DNA from: Embleya hyalina | GTDB taxonomy: Bacteria > Actinomycetota > Actinomycetes > Streptomycetales > Streptomycetaceae | Direction: 5' to 3' | Length of the DNA stretch: 64,000 nucleotides | NCBI RefSeq assembly: GCF_003967355.1 | Contig: NZ_BIFH01000018.1 | Location: 124,001-188,000, forward strand | Shown here: piece after piece, positions 34,325-42,930 of the stretch | Numbering within the stretch: the stretch's first letter is position 1 | Layout: each line of letters starts with the position of its first letter | The notes under the pieces: model-generated | Told to the model about the DNA's origin: nothing | What the model saw: only the letters and a program-made list of their open reading frames with translations | Database searches by the model: none | Made by a program: the position numbers and the translations under genes

Positions 34325-36538
34325 ATGACGAAACTTCCTGTTCGAGTGGCCGGGTGGAGTGCTCGGCGTCCCTGGTGGGCGATCGCCGGCTGGGTGCTGT
34401 TTGTCGCGTTGTGCCTGGGGGCCGGCATCGCCGCCGGGACGAACACGGCCACCAGCGAGGACTATCGGGTGGGCGAGGCAGGGCGCGGGGAAGCGCTGGC
34501 CGCCCAGGGCGGCCTGGAGCAGCGCCCGATGGAGCGGGTGCTGATCACCGCCGAGGCCGGCGCGGAACGAGTGGGCCCCGAGGCGGACGCCGCGGCCGCC
34601 GAGATCGCGGACCGGATGCGGCGACTGCCCGAGGTGTCGTCGGTCGGCGCGCCGGTGCGCTCGGCCGACGGCAGGGCGCTGCGCGTCGACGTCACGATGA
34701 AGGGCGAGGAACAGGACGGGAAGAAGCACGTCGACCCGCTCCTGGCGCAGACCGCGAAGGTGCGGGCGGAACACCCGAAGCTGCGGATCGCGGAGAGCGG
34801 CGGCCCCTCGATCAGCAAGGACGTCCAGGGCCAACGCGGCGACGACCTCGCCAAGACCGAGATGATCGCCCTGCCGATCACGCTGATCACCCTGTTCATC
34901 GTGTTCCGCTCGGCGGCGATGGCCGCCGTGCCGCTGGTGCTCGCGCTGTCCGCGATCGCGGCGGCCGTCGGCCTGTCCATGCTCGCGTCGCACGTCTTCC
35001 CGGACGCCGGGGTCGGCACCAACGTGATCCTGCTGATCGGCCTGGCCGTCGGCGTCGACTACGCGCTCTTCTACCTCAAGCGCGAACGCGAGGAACGGGC
35101 CCGCTCGGGCGGGCGGCTCGACTCCCGAGCCCTGGTCGAACTGGCCGCCGCCACCTCCGGACACGCCGTCGTGGTCTCCGGGCTCGCGGTCGCCGCCTCC
35201 AGCGCGACGCTGTTCCTCGCCGACGACGTGATCTTCTCCTCGATCGCCCTCGGCGCGATCGTGGTCACGGTGGTCGCGGTGATCGGCTCGTTGACCGCGC
35301 TGCCCGCGCTGCTGGTCAAGCTCGGTGCCCGGGCCGAACGCCGCGCCGCCGCCAGGGCCGAGCGCGCGGCCCGCCGGGGCAAGCCGGTCGCCGCGAAGCC
35401 CGCGCGCAGTGGTGCCGGCCGGATCACCTCCGCCGTGTTGCGGGTCACCGCCGCCCGCCCGGCCGCGACGCTCGCCGTCTCCGTGTTCGCCATGCTGGCC
35501 CTGGCCGCCCCGCTCGCGCACCTGAAGCTGACCGACATCGGCCGCGAGACCTACTCCAGGGACCTGCCCGCCATGGACACCTGGCATCGGCAGAACGAGG
35601 CGTTCCCGGAGCTGAAGTCGATGCACCAGGTCGTGGTCCGCGCCGACGCCGGCCGGGCCGACGAGGTGGCCGGCGCGCTGCGCGAGCTGGAACGGCGGGC
35701 CGAGACCGACCCGGCGCTCTCCGGCATCGCCGAACTGCGCACCTCGCCCGACCGCCGGATCACCATGCTGGAGCTGCGCGTACCGCACTTCGTCAGCACC
35801 GACGCGGCGCAGGACTCGCTCGATCGGGTCCGCGACGACCACGTACCGGCCACGGTCGGCCGGCTGCGCGGGGTCGACGTGGCGGTCACCGGCGACGTGG
35901 CCCGCTACGCGGACTATCCCGAACACCAGAAGACCAGGCTGCCGATGATCGTCACGTCACTGCTCCTGGTGACCTTCGTGATCACCGTGATCGCGTTCGG
36001 CTCGGTGGTCCTGGGCCTGCTCGGCATGCTGCTCAACCTGCTGTCGGCCGGCGCCGCGCTCGGGCTGCTCGTCCTGGTCTTCCAGGGGAGTTGGGCCGAG
36101 GGGCTGCTCGACTTCGACTCGACCGGTTCGATCGGCTCCAGGGTGCCGCTGTTCCTGTTCGTGATCCTGTTCGGATTGTCCATGGACTACCAGGTGTTCG
36201 TGATCAGTCGGATCCGCGAGGCCGTGCGGCGCGGGGCGACGACCCGGCGGGCCGTACTCGACGGGATCGGCAACTCGGCGGGCGTGGTCACCAGCGCCGC
36301 GTTCGTGATGGTCACCGTGTTCGCCAGTTTCATCGGCCTGCACCTGATCGAGATGAAGCAGTTCGGCTTCAGCCTCGCGGTGGCCGTGCTCCTGGACGCG
36401 TTCGTGATCCGGATCATGATCCTGCCCGCCGCCATGCTGCTGCTGGGCGAGCGCAGCTGGTGGCCGGCGATCGGGCTGCGCCGGAGCCGCGAGCGCACCC
36501 CCTCCGCCGAGGTTCGACCGGTCCGAAACGTAGGCTGA
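34325..36538 (+). CDS. MMPL/RND-family transporter
   Basis: The 737-residue membrane protein has the two-half RND layout of actinobacterial MMPL proteins: helix 1 at residues 17-37, an extracytoplasmic loop to about residue 180, helices 2-6 (about 182-335), a charged Ala/Arg-rich cytoplasmic loop, helix 7 near residue 385, the second extracytoplasmic loop, and helices 8-12 (about 540-710). The conserved GLAVGVDYALFYLKR and LFGLSMDYQVFVISR segments carry the acidic and Tyr residues of the proton path. It probably exports a lipid or drug using the proton gradient. It is followed after 5 bases by a histidine kinase and a response regulator, which may control it. Confidence 0.95.
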   Translation: MTKLPVRVAGWSARRPWWAIAGWVLFVALCLGAGIAAGTNTATSEDYRVGEAGRGEALAAQGGLEQRPMERVLITAEAGAERVGPEADAAAAEIADRMRRLPEVSSVGAPVRSADGRALRVDVTMKGEEQDGKKHVDPLLAQTAKVRAEHPKLRIAESGGPSISKDVQGQRGDDLAKTEMIALPITLITLFIVFRSAAMAAVPLVLALSAIAAAVGLSMLASHVFPDAGVGTNVILLIGLAVGVDYALFYLKREREERARSGGRLDSRALVELAAATSGHAVVVSGLAVAASSATLFLADDVIFSSIALGAIVVTVVAVIGSLTALPALLVKLGARAERRAAARAERAARRGKPVAAKPARSGAGRITSAVLRVTAARPAATLAVSVFAMLALAAPLAHLKLTDIGRETYSRDLPAMDTWHRQNEAFPELKSMHQVVVRADAGRADEVAGALRELERRAETDPALSGIAELRTSPDRRITMLELRVPHFVSTDAAQDSLDRVRDDHVPATVGRLRGVDVAVTGDVARYADYPEHQKTRLPMIVTSLLLVTFVITVIAFGSVVLGLLGMLLNLLSAGAALGLLVLVFQGSWAEGLLDFDSTGSIGSRVPLFLFVILFGLSMDYQVFVISRIREAVRRGATTRRAVLDGIGNSAGVVTSAAFVMVTVFASFIGLHLIEMKQFGFSLAVAVLLDAFVIRIMILPAAMLLLGERSWWPAIGLRRSRERTPSAEVRPVRNVG

Positions 36539-36543
36539 GCGCC

Positions 36544-37776
36544 ATGTCCGAACGGCCGCGGTCCACCGAACGTTTCCCGATGTGGACGCTGCACCGCTGG
36601 TACATCCTGTTCTGGGTGCTGCTCGGGCTCGCCCCGATGGCCCTGGCCGGGGCGGGCGATTGTGGGGCGAGGCGGCTGTGGGCGGTCGGGCTGCCGGTCC
36701 TGCTCGGCCTGTGCTACCTGGTCGTACGGGTGTTCCCGGGGAACCGGGTGCTGCGGCCGAGCGCCTTCCCGGCGGTGCTGATCGTCGGCCTGGTCGCGCT
36801 GGCCTACGTGCGCGACGGCGGTGCGTCGTTGTACGTGGCGAGCCTTCCGCACTTCTGGTTCGCCGCCCGCGCCCCGTATCCCTCGATCATGCGCAGCGGC
36901 GTCGCCGCCGCCGGCACCGTGCTCGGCGGCGTCGCCTCGCAGGGCTGGAGCCCGGACCTGCTCACCGGCAACACCACGGCGACCCTGATCGCCTACGCGG
37001 TGAGCGTGCCGGTCGGGCTGTCGGTTCATCGCTACATCGAGCAGAACGGGGCCCGTGTGCGGGCCCTGGACAGCGAACTGGCCGGCGCCCGGGAGCGGTT
37101 GGCGGACGCCGATCTGCGCCGGGGCGCCGCGGAGGAGCGGGAGCGGCTGGCCCGGGAGATCCACGACACCCTCGCCCAGGGGTTCGCCTCCATCGTGGTG
37201 TTGGCGGAGGCCGCGCGCTCGGGCCTGGCGAGCGATCCCGACACGAGCGGGCGGCAGTTGTTGTCGATCGAGCGCACCGCCCGGGAGAACCTGGCCGAGG
37301 CGCGGGTACTGGTCGGCTCGGCTCCGCAGAGCGGCCTGGTCACCGGGTCGCCGGCCCGGGTGCTGCGTCGGACCCTGGACCGCTTCGCCCAGGACACGGG
37401 GATCACGGTGGACGCCGAACTGCCGGACGTCGAGTGTGATCAGCGCACCCGGATCGCGCTGCTGCGCTGTACGCAGGAGTCGCTGGCCAACATCCGCAAA
37501 CACGCGGACGCCGGCACCGTGGGCGTGGTGCTCACCCGGGTCGCCGACGGTGTGGAACTGGAGATCACCGACGACGGGCGGGGGTTCGTGGTCGACGAGG
37601 CCCGAGGTTTCGGCCTGGACGGGATGCGTCGGCGACTGGCCGAGCTGGGCGGCGAGTTGACGGTCACCAGCTCGGTCGGGGACGGTACGCGGATCCTGGC
37701 GATGATTCCCGTCGACGGCGCGGCCGAGGCGGGTGTGGCGGACGTGCACGACTACCGGCGGGAGAGCGCGACATGA
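36544..37776 (+). CDS. two-component sensor histidine kinase (NarL-system type)
   Basis: The 410-residue kinase has an N-terminal membrane part with about five hydrophobic segments (residues 20-160), a short coiled linker, a HisKA_3 dimerisation domain with the phosphoacceptor in ERLAREIHDTLAQGFAS, and a HATPase domain with an N-box CTQESLANIRKHADAG and G-box DDGRGFVVDEARGFGLDG. It should autophosphorylate and pass phosphate to the response regulator that overlaps its stop (ATGA at 37773-37776). The 5-base distance from the MMPL stop suggests one transcript. No sensor domain other than the membrane part is visible, which suggests envelope stress or membrane-active drugs as signal. Confidence 0.92.
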   Translation: MSERPRSTERFPMWTLHRWYILFWVLLGLAPMALAGAGDCGARRLWAVGLPVLLGLCYLVVRVFPGNRVLRPSAFPAVLIVGLVALAYVRDGGASLYVASLPHFWFAARAPYPSIMRSGVAAAGTVLGGVASQGWSPDLLTGNTTATLIAYAVSVPVGLSVHRYIEQNGARVRALDSELAGARERLADADLRRGAAEERERLAREIHDTLAQGFASIVVLAEAARSGLASDPDTSGRQLLSIERTARENLAEARVLVGSAPQSGLVTGSPARVLRRTLDRFAQDTGITVDAELPDVECDQRTRIALLRCTQESLANIRKHADAGTVGVVLTRVADGVELEITDDGRGFVVDEARGFGLDGMRRRLAELGGELTVTSSVGDGTRILAMIPVDGAAEAGVADVHDYRRESAT

Positions 37777-38453
37777 GCGGCGACACGAGCGGGGACACGC
37801 TGCGCGTGGTCGTGGTCGACGACCACTCGGTGATGCGGGCGGGGGTGGTCGCGCTGCTGGCCGCGGACGCCACGATCGAGATCGTCGGGGAGGCGGGCGA
37901 CGGGCTGGCCGCGGTCGAGTTGGTCGAGCGCCTCGAACCGGACGTGGCGCTGCTCGACCTGCGCATGCCGGTGTTGGGCGGGGTGGCCGCCACCGCTCGC
38001 ATCGTGGCCCTGCGCACGCGGACCCGGGTGTTGATCCTGACCACCTACGACACCGACGCCGAGATCGAGAGCGCGGTCGAGGCCGGCGCCATCGGCTACC
38101 TGCTCAAGGACGCCACCCGCGAACAACTCGTCGACGCCATCCGCTCGGCGGCCCGGGGCCAGACCGTGCTGGCGCCCAGGGTCGCGGAGCGCCTGGTCGC
38201 CCGGATGCGCCGACCCGCTCCGGTGGTGCTCACCTCCCGCGAGATCCAGGTCCTGAACGCGGTGGCGGACGGGCTGTCCAACGCGGACATCGGCGCCCGA
38301 CTGGTGATCGCGGAGGCCACGGTCAAGACCCACCTGCTCCGCATCTTCGCCAAACTCGACGTCAGCGACCGCACGCACGCGGTGGTCACCGCGATCGAGA
38401 CGGGGTTGCTGCCCCGCGGCGAGGGCGGCGACGGGAACGCGACGCGCGGGTGA
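37773..38453 (+). CDS. response regulator, NarL/LuxR type
   Basis: The 226-residue protein has a receiver domain (VVVVDDHSVMRAGVVALL with the acidic pair; phospho-Asp in VALLDLRMPV; Thr in ILTTYD; Lys in GYLLKDA) and a C-terminal LuxR-type helix-turn-helix (LTSREIQVLNAVADGLSNADIGARL, then EATVKTHLLRIFAKL). It is coupled to the upstream kinase by an ATGA overlap. The likely target is the operon with the MMPL exporter. The promoter bound is unknown. Confidence 0.95.
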   Translation: MSGDTSGDTLRVVVVDDHSVMRAGVVALLAADATIEIVGEAGDGLAAVELVERLEPDVALLDLRMPVLGGVAATARIVALRTRTRVLILTTYDTDAEIESAVEAGAIGYLLKDATREQLVDAIRSAARGQTVLAPRVAERLVARMRRPAPVVLTSREIQVLNAVADGLSNADIGARLVIAEATVKTHLLRIFAKLDVSDRTHAVVTAIETGLLPRGEGGDGNATRG

Positions 38454-38644
38454 GCCCGCGAGTGGATGATCGCGGACACCCGGGCCGCGGCCGGTCGGGT
38501 CGGGCGCGGTGCGGGCGGCGGGCGGCGGGTGTCGTCGGGGGCCACGTGACGAGGGAGCGCAGGTCCACGCCCGCGGTCGTGATCGACCTCGTCGCGGCAC
38601 GCCGACGCCGCCGTCCCACGCGCCGGGGGTAGCGTGAGCGTGGA

Positions 38645-38666
38645 ACCCTCACGTCGATGTGAGGGT
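38645..38666. promoter_or_regulatory. MerR-type operator upstream of merR gene
   Basis: ACCCTCAC (38645-38652) and GTGAGGGT (38659-38666) form a perfect inverted repeat with a 6-base centre, 28 bases upstream of the MerR-family start. The same arms occur at 39092-39113 before the MFS gene, which supports one regulator acting on both. Confidence 0.6.
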
Positions 38667-38693
38667 CGACGCAGTCGTCGAGGGGTGGATCGG

Positions 38694-39092
38694 GTGAGGA
38701 TCGGAGAGTTGTCCCGGCTGACCGGGGTCAGTGTGCGGGCGTTGCGCTACTACGAGGAAGAGGGGCTGATCCGGCCCGCACGCGGCGGCAACGGCTATCG
38801 CGAATACTGCGCCGGAGCGGACGAGGTGGTGCGGCGGATTCGCGGGCTGATCGATTCCGGGCTGCCCACTCGGATCATCCGCGACATCCTGCCCTACCTC
38901 GACGGTCCCGCCGACCTGCTGCCGCAGATCCCGTGCGCGCGGATGCTCGATCAGGTCGCGGCGGAGCGGGAACAACTCGACCGCCGTATCCGGTGCCTCA
39001 CCCGCAATCGCGACGCCATCGACGCCTACCTGAGCGCCGCTCGGACGGCGGCCCGAGGGGACCGGGACCACGACGGGGCGGTGCGCGCTTGA
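38694..39092 (+). CDS. MerR-family transcriptional regulator
   Basis: The 132-residue product begins MRIGELSRLTGVSVRALRYYEEEGLIRPARGGNGYREY, the winged helix of MerR proteins, followed by the long dimerisation helix (LDQVAAEREQLDRRIRCL). A single Cys pair at residues 81 and 103 approximately (IPCARM, RCLTRN) is not the metal-site arrangement of CueR or MerR, so it more likely senses a small molecule or drug, as BmrR/TipA relatives do, though it lacks a C-terminal ligand domain. The GTG at 38694 has GAGGGG 8 bases upstream; a GTG 9 bases earlier lacks spacing. It should regulate itself and the MFS gene next to it. Confidence 0.88.
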   Translation: MRIGELSRLTGVSVRALRYYEEEGLIRPARGGNGYREYCAGADEVVRRIRGLIDSGLPTRIIRDILPYLDGPADLLPQIPCARMLDQVAAEREQLDRRIRCLTRNRDAIDAYLSAARTAARGDRDHDGAVRA

Positions 39093-39119
39093 CCCTCACG
39101 CAAACGTGAGGGTTCTACC
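39089..39119 (+). promoter_or_regulatory. MerR-type promoter with operator in a 19-base spacer
   Basis: TTGACC (39089-39094) and TCTACC (39114-39119) flank a 19-base spacer, the length typical of MerR-controlled promoters. The inverted repeat ACCCTCACG-CAAA-CGTGAGGGT (39092-39113) fills that spacer. The start of transcription would fall near 39126, so the MFS mRNA, with ATG at 39128, would be leaderless or nearly so. The -35 overlaps the stop codon of the MerR gene. Confidence 0.6.
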
Positions 39120-39127
39120 GTCCGGGC

Positions 39128-40345
39128 ATGACTTCGACAACCGATTCCCTCCCGGCCGCGGACACCGTGCCGGGCACGCCGCGATGGCCGCTCGGCGGGC
39201 TGCTCGTGCTGTCCGGCGCCACCTTCGTGACGATCCTCACCGAGGCCCTGCCGGCCGGTGTGCTGCCGGCCATGAGCGCCGACCTGCACGTGAGCGAGGC
39301 CCGCGCCGGGCTGCTGGTCACGGTCTACGCGCTGGCCGCCGCGCTGACCGCGATACCGATGACGGCCCGGACGCTGATCGTGCCGCGGCGCACCCTGCTG
39401 GTGGCGCTGCTCCTGGGCTTCGCCGGCACCAACGCGGTGACGGCGGTGTCCGGCGAGTTCGCCCTGACGCTCGGCGCCCGTGTGGTCTCCGGGGTGTTCG
39501 CCGGACTGCTGTGGGCCATGGTGCCCGCGTACGCCGCACGACTGGCCCCGGAGCGCAGCGGCAGGGCGATCGCCACCGCGCTGGCCGGGATGACCGTCGG
39601 GCTCTCGCTCGGTATCCCGGCCGGCACCGCGCTCGGCGGCCTGATCGGCCGGCGCTGGACCTTCGCCCTGCTCACCCTGGCGGCCGTGGCCCTGCTCGGC
39701 GCGGCACTTCGGTGGCTGCCGCAACTGCCCGGTGAGCGGGCGCGGCGCGGCGGAGGGCTGACGGCCACGATCAGGACACCCGGGGTCGCCGCGATCAACA
39801 CCGCCTCGATGGCGATGGTCCTCGGCTTCTACGTGCTCTACACCTACATCGCACCCTTCCTGGAGCGGGCGGATCCGGGCGTCGGCACCGGCACCGTGCT
39901 CTTCGTCTTCGGCCTCGGCTCGATGGTCGGCGTCTGGGTCGCCGGCCTCACCGCCGACCGCCGGCTGCGCGCCGCGACCCTCGTCCTGCTGACCCTGGCC
40001 ACGCTGTGCCTGGCGGCTTTCGGGTTGTTCGCGGACGTCACCGCGGCCGTGCTGCTCGGCGCGTTCCTGTGGGGCGCGACGCACGGCGGCATCCCCACCC
40101 TGATGCAGACCGCGGGCGTCCGGGCGGCACCGCGGGACCCCGACACCGCCAATTCGTTGTGGGTCACCGGTTGGAACATCGGCATGGCCGGCGGATCCCT
40201 CCTCGGCGGCACCGTCCTCGCCGGCGCCGGCAGCGAGGCCCTGCCGTGGACGGCCTCCGCCCTCCTCGCCGCAGCCGTCCTGACCACCGCCCTCGCCCGC
40301 CGTACCGGCTTCCCTCCGCCGCGCCGAGCAGCCGAGCACGCATAG
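39128..40345 (+). CDS. MFS transporter (DHA1-type drug or sugar exporter)
   Basis: The 405-residue protein has twelve predicted membrane segments. The first starts GGLLVLSGATFVTILTEALPAGVLPAM, and the helix 2-3 loop has the region ALTAIPMTARTLIVPRRTLL in place of the classical GxLaDrxGrr motif. Motif C-like glycines occur in helix 5 (VGLSLGIPAGTALGGLIG). This is the AraJ/YdhP-like branch of drug:H+ antiporters. Expression probably depends on the MerR protein encoded directly upstream through the promoter at 39089-39119. No ribosome site is visible, which agrees with a leaderless transcript. The substrate is unknown. Confidence 0.93.
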   Translation: MTSTTDSLPAADTVPGTPRWPLGGLLVLSGATFVTILTEALPAGVLPAMSADLHVSEARAGLLVTVYALAAALTAIPMTARTLIVPRRTLLVALLLGFAGTNAVTAVSGEFALTLGARVVSGVFAGLLWAMVPAYAARLAPERSGRAIATALAGMTVGLSLGIPAGTALGGLIGRRWTFALLTLAAVALLGAALRWLPQLPGERARRGGGLTATIRTPGVAAINTASMAMVLGFYVLYTYIAPFLERADPGVGTGTVLFVFGLGSMVGVWVAGLTADRRLRAATLVLLTLATLCLAAFGLFADVTAAVLLGAFLWGATHGGIPTLMQTAGVRAAPRDPDTANSLWVTGWNIGMAGGSLLGGTVLAGAGSEALPWTASALLAAAVLTTALARRTGFPPPRRAAEHA

Positions 40346-40355
40346 CGCCCGCATC

Positions 40356-40388
40356 GCCCGGCCGACCGACGGCCCCGGTCGTCCGGGC
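40356..40388 (+). terminator. stem-loop after the MFS gene
   Basis: GCCCGGCCGACCG (40356-40368) pairs with CGGTCGTCCGGGC (40376-40388) with one mismatch and a 7-base loop. It begins 10 bases after the MFS stop. Confidence 0.55.
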
Positions 40389-40656
40389 AGTTCGCGGACG
40401 CCGCCGATCATCCGCGTGGAAGGGGCCCGGCAGAAAAAGGAATCGGTGACCGTGAGCGTGTCGAGAACGGCATCGCGCGGGGCTCCGGCGCACCCGTGGG
40501 CGGGTTCGGGGGATGGTTCGCGAGGGTTGGGGCCAAGGTCTTCGGGGAGGCGTTCAGCAGGCCGCTCGCGGGGTTGGCATACCGGCTCTGACCTGGTGTT
40601 TTCCCGGGATTTGCCTAGGCTGGGGTGTCCTGTCGGAAGTTGTCGAAGGGGACATC
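40389..40656 (+). other. upstream region of the GyrB-like gene, no gene seen
   Basis: The complete gap after the MFS gene is 311 bases. The frame of the GyrB-like gene stays open into it, but the residues encoded before 40657 match nothing in GyrB. A more A+T-rich patch at about 40597-40622 (GTGTTTTCCCGGGATTTGCC, then TAGGCT) is the likely promoter, but the spacing does not fit a clear -35/-10 pair. Confidence 0.4.
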
Positions 40657-41817
40657 GTGAGCGACGACGCCAACACGTACGACGCGAGCCGCATCCGGGT
40701 GCTCGAGTGGCCGGAAGCCGTTCGGAAACGGCCCGGGATGTACATCGGCTCGACCGGTGAACGCGGCCTGGAGCACATGGTGTACGAGGTCGCCGACCGG
40801 GCGGTGAACGAAATCCTGGCCGGCACCGGCGGCTCCGTCGACATCACGCTCATGCCCGACGGCGGCGTGTGCGTCGCCGACGACGGGCCGGGCATTCCCG
40901 TCGACGCGGCGGGCGATGTCGCGGAGCCCGGCCTGAAAGCCCGGTTGACCCGGATGTCCGTCGGGGCGCGGCCCATCGGCCGTCGCGACGTGACACTGCC
41001 GTACGGCGCGGATCTCTCCATCGTCAACGCCCTGTCGAGCCGGCTGACGGCCGAGGTGCGGCGGGACGGGGCCCGTTGGGTACTGGAGTACGAACGGGGC
41101 GAGGCCGTCACCCCGCCCACCGAGTCGGGGGCGGCGACCGGGAGCGGGACCACCATCACCTTTCGGCCCGATGCCGAGATCTTCACCACCGCGGCGTACT
41201 CGTTCGACCGGTTGGCCGAGCGCTTCCGGGAACTGGCTTTCCTGTACCGGGAGTTGGATATCTCGCTGACGGATCGGCGGGGTCCCGGCGAGGGTGCGAC
41301 GGTGCGGTATCGGTTCGTGGGCGGGGTACGGGACTTCGTCGCGTTTCTCGACGATTCGGCGGCGGTGCGCGCCGCCGCGGACATCGTCCACGTCGAGCGC
41401 GAGGACTCGCGGATGGCGGGGACGCTGGAGGTGGCCCTGCGCTGGGGCGGCTCCACCGAGGAGCGCGTTCGCGGCTTCGCCAACAGCCGGCCCACCGTCG
41501 GCGGCACGCACGTGGAGGGCTTCCGCGACGGGCTGACCGCCGCGCTCACCGCGTACGCGCGCGAGCGAGGGCTGCTGACGGCGACGGACCCCGACCTCGG
41601 CATGGACCGGATCGGGGTGGGTCTGACCGCGGTCGTGTCGGTGAAGCTGGACGCCCCCGAGTTCGAGGGCTCCACCCGTGCGGTGCTGGGCAACTCCCCG
41701 GTGTGCGCCTGCGTCCGCGAGGCCGTTCGGGAACGGCTCGCCGGGTGGCTGGGCGAGCACCCCGAGGCCGCCCTCGGGCTCGTCGAGCGCGTCGTCCGGC
41801 GTTCCGGCGGGGGGTGA
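40657..41817 (+). CDS. GyrB-like ATPase/transducer fragment protein, catalytic residues altered
   Basis: The 386-residue product aligns with the N-terminal half of gyrase B: YDASRIRVLEWPEAVRKRPG and MYIGSTGERGLEHMVYEV, then DDGPGIPV, then VNALSSRL, and a transducer domain with GFANSRPTVGGTHVEGF. It stops where GyrB would go on to TOPRIM, so it cannot cleave DNA. Compared with GyrB, the Mg-binding Asn46 is Arg48, the ATP-lid glycines (HGVGVS) read PYGADLS, and the QTK loop with Lys337 reads STR at residues 339-341. It is therefore probably unable to hydrolyse ATP. Asp47 and Glu44 are kept. It may bind gyrase, or a gyrase poison or nucleotide. GAAGGGG precedes the GTG start. Confidence 0.8.
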   Translation: MSDDANTYDASRIRVLEWPEAVRKRPGMYIGSTGERGLEHMVYEVADRAVNEILAGTGGSVDITLMPDGGVCVADDGPGIPVDAAGDVAEPGLKARLTRMSVGARPIGRRDVTLPYGADLSIVNALSSRLTAEVRRDGARWVLEYERGEAVTPPTESGAATGSGTTITFRPDAEIFTTAAYSFDRLAERFRELAFLYRELDISLTDRRGPGEGATVRYRFVGGVRDFVAFLDDSAAVRAAADIVHVEREDSRMAGTLEVALRWGGSTEERVRGFANSRPTVGGTHVEGFRDGLTAALTAYARERGLLTATDPDLGMDRIGVGLTAVVSVKLDAPEFEGSTRAVLGNSPVCACVREAVRERLAGWLGEHPEAALGLVERVVRRSGGG

Positions 41818-41844
41818 TACGACGCGTGGCCGCCGCGCCGGGTC

Positions 41845-41869
41845 GCATGCTCGCGGGCGGGCCGGGTAC
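41845..41869 (+). promoter_or_regulatory. SigB-type promoter candidate
   Basis: GCAT (41845-41848), a 15-base spacer and GGGTAC (41864-41869) fit the Streptomyces SigB-group consensus GNNT-N14-16-GGGTAC/T. It lies 45 bases upstream of the Rho-N-domain gene, and a SigB/F-type sigma gene is at 44603-45445. Confidence 0.45.
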
Positions 41870-41914
41870 GGGCAGTGTCGTCCGATTTTCACTCGGTGAG
41901 ACAGGAGGGGCGCC

Positions 41915-42238
41915 ATGCCCAGGGGATCGAGTCCCAAGCGGGAACGGCAGTACGAGCACATCAGGGACAGCGCGAGGAAGCGCGGTGAATCCACCGAGCG
42001 CGCCGAGGAGATCGCGGCCCGCACGGTGAACAAGGAACGTGCTCGGGCGGGCGAGTCCAAGACCGCGAGCCGCACGTCCCTGAAAGACATGCCGGCGAGT
42101 CGCCGAGGTGGCGAACATTCGCACTCCGGGTCCACCGGGCCCACCTACGACCAGCTCTACGCGGACGCCAGACGCCGCAATATCAAAGGCCGTTCCTCGA
42201 TGAACAAGAAGCAGCTCCGGCAGGCGCTCGGCACCTGA
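41915..42238 (+). CDS. small basic protein with Rho N-terminal-like (SAP-type) tail
   Basis: The 107-residue protein is very basic. Its first half (KRERQYEHIRDSARKRGES and TERAEEIAARTVNKERARAGES) matches the actinobacterial family often labelled plasmid stabilisation protein or DUF7218, and its end TYDQLYADARRRNIKGRSSMNKKQLRQAL is a Rho-N/SAP-like helix-extended-helix that binds nucleic acid. It should be a nucleoid- or RNA-associated stress protein. A strong ribosome site (AGGAGGGG) precedes the ATG, and a SigB-type promoter candidate lies upstream. A perfect palindromic terminator follows. Confidence 0.75.
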   Translation: MPRGSSPKRERQYEHIRDSARKRGESTERAEEIAARTVNKERARAGESKTASRTSLKDMPASRRGGEHSHSGSTGPTYDQLYADARRRNIKGRSSMNKKQLRQALGT

Positions 42239-42245
42239 CCGCCGC

Positions 42246-42277
42246 CCGGCCGCGCCTTCGCGCGAAGGCGCGGCCGG
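42246..42277. terminator. perfect 32-base palindrome, bidirectional terminator
   Basis: The sequence is exactly self-complementary (left half CCGGCCGCGCCTTCGC). It sits between the convergent Rho-N-like and PfpI genes, 7 bases after the first stop and 14 before the second. Confidence 0.8.
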
Positions 42278-42291
42278 CCACCGCCGGTCGT

Positions 42292-42852
42292 TCACCCGCC
42301 GAGGATCGTTTCGATCTGTCCGAGGAAGTCCTTGATGTCGCCCGGGTTGCGTGAGGTGATCATCACGAAGCCGCCCGTGTCGTCGCGGACCACCGACTCG
42401 TCGAGCCAACGGCCGCCGGCGTTGCGGATGTCCGTCGCGACCGAGGGATACGAGGTGAGCGTACGGTCGCGGACGACGTCGGCCTCGACCAGCAACCACG
42501 CACCGTGGCAGATGGCGGCCACGGGGCGGCCGGACGTGGTGAAGGAGCGGACGATCGCGAGCGCGGTGTCGTTCAGCCGCAGCGAGTCGGCGTTGAGCGT
42601 GCCGCCGGGCACGAGCAGCAGGTCGTAGCCGGCGGGGTCCACGTCCGTGAGTACGAGCGTGGGTTCCACGGCCACGCCCGGGTCCTTGTCGCTCACGAGC
42701 GTGCGGATCGGGTCCGCCGAGGGCGCCGCGATGGTCACCTCCGCGCCGGACGCGCGCAGTTCCCGGACGGGGACGACCAGTTCGTCCTGCTCGACCCCGT
42801 AGTTGGTGACGATCGCCAGGACGCGCCGGTCGGACAGGTCGTTCTCGGTCAT
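42292..42852 (-). CDS. DJ-1/PfpI-family protein
   Basis: The 186-residue product has the DJ-1/PfpI class I amidotransferase-like fold: VLAIVTNYGVEQDEL, the acidic residue in GVEQDE, the nucleophile elbow VAAICHGAWLLVEAD with the reactive Cys, and a C-terminal ITSRNPGDIKDFLGQI. Members act as glyoxalase/deglycase-type enzymes or peptidases under stress. The ATG at 42852 is the first before the conserved strand. It lies in a group of likely stress genes (response regulator, small membrane proteins, sigma factor). Confidence 0.9.
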   Translation of the reverse strand: MTENDLSDRRVLAIVTNYGVEQDELVVPVRELRASGAEVTIAAPSADPIRTLVSDKDPGVAVEPTLVLTDVDPAGYDLLLVPGGTLNADSLRLNDTALAIVRSFTTSGRPVAAICHGAWLLVEADVVRDRTLTSYPSVATDIRNAGGRWLDESVVRDDTGGFVMITSRNPGDIKDFLGQIETILGG

Positions 42853-42930
42853 GGTGCCGGGCCTTTCGATTCACGGTTCACGGTCACGGCGCCGACTCGT
42901 CGGCCGGCCGTGTGGTGCGCGGCCCCGTGT

